From JAICIG01 sp035532215 (lineage in GTDB: Bacteria; Planctomycetota; Planctomycetia; Pirellulales; JAICIG01), in assembly GCA_035532215.1 (NCBI GenBank), contig DATKRK010000343.1, positions 1 through 31,550 on the forward strand: a stretch of 31,550 nt of DNA. The letters run 5' to 3'. Shown piece after piece: positions 27,574 through 31,550 of the stretch (within the stretch, counting starts at the first letter, position 1; the number at the start of each line of letters is the position of its first letter). The notes under the pieces were generated by a model that was given only the letters and a program-made list of their open reading frames with translations, made no database searches and was not told the origin of the DNA. Both the position numbers and the translations under genes were made by a program.

Positions 27574-27648
27574 AAAAAATGCTTGTTCCGCGCGCCGCCT
27601 TGGCGCAGCGCGAGCAATCCAGTAGCTTTCCTGGCATAGGAGGCCGGC

Positions 27649-28149
27649 ATGCAATCTTTCGCCGAGATTTTGGCTCGCGACATTATGCACCGCGATTTGA
27701 TCACGGCCCAGCCGGAACAATCGCTGGCCGAGTTGCGGCATTTGCTGATCGAGTCGCACATCTCCGGCGCGCCGGTGCTCGACGAACAAGGCCGGCTCGC
27801 GGGCATCGTGAGCCGGAGCGACCTGGTTCGCGTGGCAGAACTAGCCGAAGCGCTCGACGAACAGGTGTCGGGCTCGGAAATCTGGCTCGACGACCAGGCC
27901 GACGGCTTCAAACACCCGCAGCCGCAAGGGTTTAACGGCTTTCTCAAGCGGCTAGGCGAGTTTCGCGTCAAGGACGCCATGCGCGGGCAAGTGCTGACCT
28001 GTTCGCCCGACACGCCCGTCACCGAGTTGGCCGCCGAGATGGTCCGGCACCACGTACACCGCATCATCGTGGTCGAAGACAACCGGCCGGTGGGCATCGT
28101 CAGCACGCTCGACATGACCGCCTTGATCGCCGGAACCGCCGCCAAGTAA
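27649..28149 (+). CDS. CBS-domain pair protein
   Basis: This protein of 166 residues is made of two CBS domains (about 8-62 and 107-163), which together form a Bateman module binding adenosine nucleotides such as AMP, ATP or S-adenosylmethionine. Visible patterns are RDIMHRDLITAQPEQSLAEL, GAPVLDEQGRLAGIVSRSDL, KDAMRGQVLTCSPDTPVTEL and HRIIVVEDNRPVGIVSTLDM. The linker between the domains (about 65-105) is acidic and Gln/Pro-rich. With no attached enzyme domain it probably acts as a regulatory subunit or sensor; the target is unknown. The start is well supported by AGGAGG (27638-27643) five bases before the ATG. The upstream inverted repeat may affect its transcript. Confidence 0.9.
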   Translation: MQSFAEILARDIMHRDLITAQPEQSLAELRHLLIESHISGAPVLDEQGRLAGIVSRSDLVRVAELAEALDEQVSGSEIWLDDQADGFKHPQPQGFNGFLKRLGEFRVKDAMRGQVLTCSPDTPVTELAAEMVRHHVHRIIVVEDNRPVGIVSTLDMTALIAGTAAK

Positions 28150-28304
28150 GCCGCCGTTCGGCCGCGCTGCGGCATCGGCAAGGCGGGCCTTTTTCGCCCC
28201 TCGAACTGGCGCGGCGGCGATTGCGCCGTAATGTTATAAGGAACATCAGGCCGCTGACCGTTCGGCGGCCGCGATGGTTCTCGTTCCAGCCCAGGAGTCG
28301 TTCC

Positions 28305-29114
28305 ATGAAACGCATTCTGCTTTCTTGCTTGGCGGCAAGTCTAATCCCCGCGGGAGTCGTTCTCGCGGAAGAAACGGAATCCGAATCGACCGCGCTCAGC
28401 GGGCTGAAATCGGCCTTCTATCACGCCGTTGAAAAAGAGGTCCGGCGCAACCGCGAGCGCGAAGCCGGCGACGACGAGGAAGAAGAATCACACGTCGTGC
28501 GGGCCATGCGTGAAGAAGAAGAGGAAGATAATCACAAAGAGCATGGCGGCTGCCATTGCGAGAAGTGTTGCCAGATGTGCGAAGCCTGCCGCGAGCACCA
28601 TCGCCGCGGTCACGAAGGCCCGCATGCGGGCCTTCCGCATCCCGGACCTGGCCCCTACGCCGGTCGCCCGCCGCACGCTCCGGCGCCGTTCGATCACCAA
28701 TTCCTCCCCTTGCCTGGGCACGCGATCGCGCATCCAGGGGCGGTACAGATGATGCCCCCGGCCGGGCACGGCGCGCCGCAGATCGTCTACGTGATCGTCG
28801 GCGGGCATGAGTTCGTCGGCGGCCCTTGGTCGCACCTTCATCACGGCCATCCGGGCCGGCGCCCCGGCGCCGAGTTCGAGCGACGCCGGCCGAAGCACGA
28901 AGAAGAGGAGCACGAAGAAGAGGAACACGAATATCGCCGGCCGGATCGCAACGCGGCCGAGCTGCACGAGCAAATGGAATTACTGCACCGGCAAATGCGA
29001 GAAAACGAGGCCCGAGCCCGAGAAGTACACGAACTTCGCGAGCAGCTCGAACGGCTGCACGGCGAAGTTCGAGAGCTCGCCGAAATCCTGCGCGACATGC
29101 GTCGCGAGAGGTGA
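28305..29114 (+). CDS. Secreted Cys/His-rich acidic protein with coiled-coil C-terminus
   Basis: This protein of 269 residues belongs to no family I recognise. A Sec signal peptide (MKRILLSCLAASLIPAGVVLA) is followed by an acidic, Glu-rich stretch (about 50-75), a cysteine cluster with Cys83, 85, 88, 89, 92 and 95 (CHCEKCCQMCEAC), a Gly/Pro/His-rich region (about 98-215), short EEEEHEEEEHE repeats and a predicted coiled coil (about 220-269) with regular Leu spacing. The Cys and His content suggests metal binding outside the cytoplasmic membrane; this is inference. ATG 28305 has CAGGAG (28292-28297) seven bases upstream. It converges on the nucleoside hydrolase gene with one base between the stops, so antisense overlap of the two transcripts is likely. 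Confidence 0.8.
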   Translation: MKRILLSCLAASLIPAGVVLAEETESESTALSGLKSAFYHAVEKEVRRNREREAGDDEEEESHVVRAMREEEEEDNHKEHGGCHCEKCCQMCEACREHHRRGHEGPHAGLPHPGPGPYAGRPPHAPAPFDHQFLPLPGHAIAHPGAVQMMPPAGHGAPQIVYVIVGGHEFVGGPWSHLHHGHPGRRPGAEFERRRPKHEEEEHEEEEHEYRRPDRNAAELHEQMELLHRQMRENEARAREVHELREQLERLHGEVRELAEILRDMRRER

Positions 29115-29115
29115 T

Positions 29116-30150
29116 TTAGCGTGATTCGTCCGAGCGAGTCGGCGGCGGCTGACTGGCCAATTGCACGAGCGCTTCGCGCACGCGCATCCGTTGCTCGGCG
29201 TCGAGCGTCAAGTAGCGATGCCGGCCGGCCGCGTCGGGCGCGAAATGCGTCAACGAGTTATCGTCGACGCGAATCGTACCGGGCGCCGAAAGGCCGAAAT
29301 AGCCTCGATCGGGCCGCACGGCGTAGAGCACGCTGGTCAGATCCCAAGTCGCCCGATCGTGTGCGCCCTCGACGTAGAGACGATAAGCCTCGCTGAGCGG
29401 ATGGTGCTCGACGTAGGCGAAGTCGCGCTCGATGCTCTCGAACGGGTAGGTCACGGCCTCGCCCACTTCGAAGCCGCTGGCGACGATCGGCGTGGGCCAG
29501 CGCTCGAACACCTTGGCCGCCGCCGGCCTGTCGATGAAAATGTTGTATTCCTTTTGCCCTTTTTTGTCGCCGAAGTTGCCGGCCATTGCCGAGAGCAAGC
29601 GGCACTTTTGGGCTACAAGTTGTTCGCCCGCCAGCGGCGAATACTCGTCGCCGGGCGAATCGAGCAGCCGGGCCAGGTTGGTCGAGAAGCCGACCGAGAC
29701 GATCGTCGTCGAACCGTCGGGCTGTGCGGCGAGCGTTTTTCGCAGCAGATCGACCGCCTCGGGCGCCTCGGCCCCGCTCTTGAGCTTGTGCGGATATCGC
29801 GGCCGCCCGCCGTCGCGCAGTTCGCAAACCTGCCGCACGAACCGCCCGTCTTCCGGCGTTTTGCCGTCGCGCACCACGCCGATGGGAATCTCGCTGCGGC
29901 CGTAAAACGCATTCACCAGATCGACGAACGGAGCGGCGAAGGCGTTGTCCTTGTTGATCGTGACCGCCAGCAGCTTGCACTCGCCCCGGCTTTCCAGCGC
30001 GTGGATCACGCCGAGCGCCAGCGCATCGTCGATATCGTTGCCCATGTCGGTTTCGAAGACGAGCGGCATGGGTCGCGTTGGCTCCTCAGAAAACAATGGC
30101 GCATTGGCCACTAAGAAGATTGTCAGCCAACTCAAAGACAGACGCCTCAT
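29116..30150 (-). CDS. Inosine-uridine nucleoside hydrolase-like protein, secreted
   Basis: This protein of 344 residues belongs to the IUNH superfamily, which cleaves the N-glycosidic bond of nucleosides. The N-terminal signature is FETDMGNDIDDALAL, the variant form of the calcium-binding DxDxGxxxDD cluster with the first Asp replaced by Glu. Further blocks are TIVSVGFSTNLARLL, AMAGNFG and, near the C-terminus, DRATWDLTSVLYAV, which carries the last metal-binding Asp. A signal peptide (LSLSWLTIFLVANAPLFS) implies periplasmic action on nucleosides or related compounds. ATG 30150 places this signal correctly. It is a single gene, convergent with the Cys/His-rich protein gene. Confidence 0.88.
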   Translation of the reverse strand: MRRLSLSWLTIFLVANAPLFSEEPTRPMPLVFETDMGNDIDDALALGVIHALESRGECKLLAVTINKDNAFAAPFVDLVNAFYGRSEIPIGVVRDGKTPEDGRFVRQVCELRDGGRPRYPHKLKSGAEAPEAVDLLRKTLAAQPDGSTTIVSVGFSTNLARLLDSPGDEYSPLAGEQLVAQKCRLLSAMAGNFGDKKGQKEYNIFIDRPAAAKVFERWPTPIVASGFEVGEAVTYPFESIERDFAYVEHHPLSEAYRLYVEGAHDRATWDLTSVLYAVRPDRGYFGLSAPGTIRVDDNSLTHFAPDAAGRHRYLTLDAEQRMRVREALVQLASQPPPTRSDESR

Positions 30151-30227
30151 TCAACGTTCTCCTCGACGATTCGTTAAAGACTTGCTGGCGCATTCAGGCC
30201 GCGAGTTGACGGTTGGCGCTCGCCGCG

Positions 30228-30773
30228 CTAAAGTTCGACTCCGAGCAGCATGTGCAGAACGGCTTTTCCGCGTTGCCAAGCGTCGAATGGATCTGAGTTT
30301 CGCAACCCGCTTTTCTGCACCCAATAGCGGCCGTGAGCGAGCCAGTGCCGAAACTGAATCAACTGTTTGAGATTGCCGATAGCTCGAACGTGTCCTTCGT
30401 GTTTGCCCCAGACTTCGAGGATTTGCTTGAATGCAACGCGCTTGGCGCCTTGTCGTCGTCCTCTCTGGTCGCCGAGAATGCGGCGAAATTCGCGCGACAC
30501 GCGGTCTTTCCTCTTGCGCGAAACGCGATCGTGGAAGTCGGCTTGAAACTCCGCTTCGAAGCTCGCAGTCAGCAACAACACAACCTCTTGGTCCAGTTCC
30601 AAGCTCATTTTAGTAATTGCACTGTCGATTTCTTCCTGAGTCATCAGATAGAATCGACTCTCGGAAGTCGCCGAAACGCGGAGGCTTTTCGAGAGCGCTG
30701 AAAGCGCCTCCAACGATCGCTGATAATGCTCCAAGATGGTTCGTGGTTTAGGCCAGCGAGCTGCAAGCGTCAC
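30228..30773 (-). CDS. HEPN-like protein with RxxxxH motif
   Basis: This all-helical protein of 181 residues has a C-terminal FRHWLAHGRYW block in which Arg142 and His147 form the RxxxxH motif typical of HEPN ribonucleases. HEPN domains are common in toxin-antitoxin and defence systems, where they cut RNA. The middle of the protein is basic (SRKRKDRVSREFRR), fitting nucleic-acid contact. It starts at GTG 30773 with AGGAG eight bases upstream. That AGGAG overlaps the TAG stop of the preceding gene, so the two are probably translationally coupled. The family assignment rests on the motif and helical character only. Base composition is lower in GC than the neighbours in places (about 38% over 30601-30660), which hints at transfer. 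Confidence 0.7.
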   Translation of the reverse strand: MTLAARWPKPRTILEHYQRSLEALSALSKSLRVSATSESRFYLMTQEEIDSAITKMSLELDQEVVLLLTASFEAEFQADFHDRVSRKRKDRVSREFRRILGDQRGRRQGAKRVAFKQILEVWGKHEGHVRAIGNLKQLIQFRHWLAHGRYWVQKSGLRNSDPFDAWQRGKAVLHMLLGVEL

Positions 30774-30784
30774 GAACTGCGCTC

Positions 30785-31243
30785 CTACGCGAGCAGGTCA
30801 TTGAGAGCTTCCCAAAAAGACTCCTCGTTAAAGTCCTTGAAGGTCCACCGCCCCTGAGCGGCAGCAAGCTGGGCAAACTGCCAGGCGCCCGGCTCGACTT
30901 GGACCAAAACGGCCTTCTTGGGACCGCATTCGATGTCAACTCTTCCGCTCGCTCCCACGACGAATCGCCCCTTGGGTATTACGTGAATGACCTTGCCATG
31001 CGGCGTCGTGAGCTGCAACCCCATCGCCGTGTATGCGCCCAACCCTGGCTCGCGCAGCTCAAGTTGAACCTCCTCGACGGTCAGCAACGTTTCCACTTCC
31101 GCAGATTCAAGCCACTTGCGAACTTGCGCCATTAACTTGCCGAGGGCGGCTATCCATTCCTGCTTTTGGCGGTACGAATCCCCCGCTTCTTCGTCCGCCT
31201 TCTCTCGTTTTAGCAGGCTAAATACGGATTCCTTTGCTGTCAC
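30785..31243 (-). CDS. Hypothetical protein, partner of HEPN-like protein
   Basis: This protein of 152 residues is not one I recognise. It has a charged helical N-terminus (about 1-55, Lys/Glu-rich with KQEWIAALGKLMAQVRKWL), a beta-rich middle (about 58-120, with LQLTTPHGKVIHVIPKG and GRVDIECGPKKAVLVQV) and a C-terminal helix with the pattern WTFKDFNEESFWEALNDLL. It starts at GTG 31243 with GGAG six bases upstream. It is the first gene of a two-gene minus-strand cassette; 11 bases separate its stop from the start of the HEPN-like gene. This order, with a small partner first and the HEPN gene coupled behind it, is compatible with an antitoxin or adaptor role, but nothing in the protein proves it. 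Confidence 0.65.
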   Translation of the reverse strand: MTAKESVFSLLKREKADEEAGDSYRQKQEWIAALGKLMAQVRKWLESAEVETLLTVEEVQLELREPGLGAYTAMGLQLTTPHGKVIHVIPKGRFVVGASGRVDIECGPKKAVLVQVEPGAWQFAQLAAAQGRWTFKDFNEESFWEALNDLLA

Positions 31244-31550
31244 GGCATTCTCCGTTTCTTTCGATTCAGCAAACCATCCAAATGCTATGATCGCTGATTA
31301 TTATACTCCCACGTCGTGCCACGAGCGAAATGGGGATTGCTCATGCGCGGCCTCTCATCGCTCCCGAGACCTTTGTCATTCGGCGTTCTTTATCAATCGC
31401 GATGGTTCTCGCTCGTTGCTTGACCGGCCGGATCTTTGGCGCGCGACAAGTCGCCAATGCCCGTCCTCGGCCTGAGTTTGACTTCGAACACGATATCGAG
31501 TGGTTGCCACTCGGCGCCGGACGTGCCGCCCTGATCGATGCCGTCGGGGC
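31244..31550. other. Window end, gene content unclear
   Basis: 31244-31392 is moderately AT-rich and shows no gene; it should hold the promoter of the two-gene minus-strand cassette. From 31393 to the end two frames are open on opposite strands: a minus frame ending at TGA 31395-31393 (contains EWQPLDIVFEVKLRP) and a plus frame from ATG 31402 (contains EFDFEHDIEWLPLGAG). The minus frame has stronger G/C in third positions. One of them is probably a partial gene, but I cannot decide which. Confidence 0.35.

Overview
The window looks like chromosomal DNA from a high-GC member of the Planctomycetes (Pirellulales-like). The evidence is family content. There is a paired cytochrome/DUF1549/DUF1553 protein and Tat-exported DUF1501 protein, a Tat-exported Gfo/Idh/MocA oxidoreductase, a Tat-exported TIM-barrel sugar isomerase, a secreted nucleoside hydrolase and several unrecognised secreted proteins. 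Genes are loosely packed and many lack a strong Shine-Dalgarno site. I saw no rRNA, tRNA, CRISPR array, prophage or transposase gene.

Layout. 1-463: nested inverted-repeat DNA with no supported gene. 464-5066: DUF1549/DUF1553 gene, whose signal-peptide segment is cut off by an in-frame TAG, followed by its DUF1501 partner. 5088-6329 (minus): an alpha/beta-hydrolase-like protein without an obvious nucleophile. 6330-7012: non-coding, carrying 11-bp repeat clusters in inverted pairs. 7013-9927: sugar isomerase-like protein and PTS Enzyme I. 10042-13925: unknown secreted protein and prolyl oligopeptidase. 14260-17172: membrane-anchored FHA protein and YdcF-like protein. 17348-22494: glycolate oxidase cluster glcD, a rhomboid-like zinc-ribbon protein, glcE, a repeat element, glcF. 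22718-24160 (minus): Gfo/Idh/MocA oxidoreductase. 24367-28149: glgX, an endonuclease/exonuclease/phosphatase-fold protein, a second copy of the repeat element and a CBS-pair protein. 28305-29114: secreted Cys/His-rich acidic protein. 29116-30150 (minus): nucleoside hydrolase. 30228-31243 (minus): a two-gene cassette ending in a HEPN-like protein with an RxxxxH motif, in DNA that is AT-richer in places.

Function. Much of the content fits carbon turnover: glycolate oxidation (GlcDEF), glycogen debranching (GlgX), PTS phosphotransfer or regulation (Enzyme I) and periplasmic breakdown of substrates by exported enzymes. The best candidates for undescribed biology are the HEPN two-gene cassette, the degenerate rhomboid-like protein inside the glycolate oxidase cluster, and three families of structured non-coding repeats. 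One of those families lies at almost the same distance upstream of two unrelated genes.
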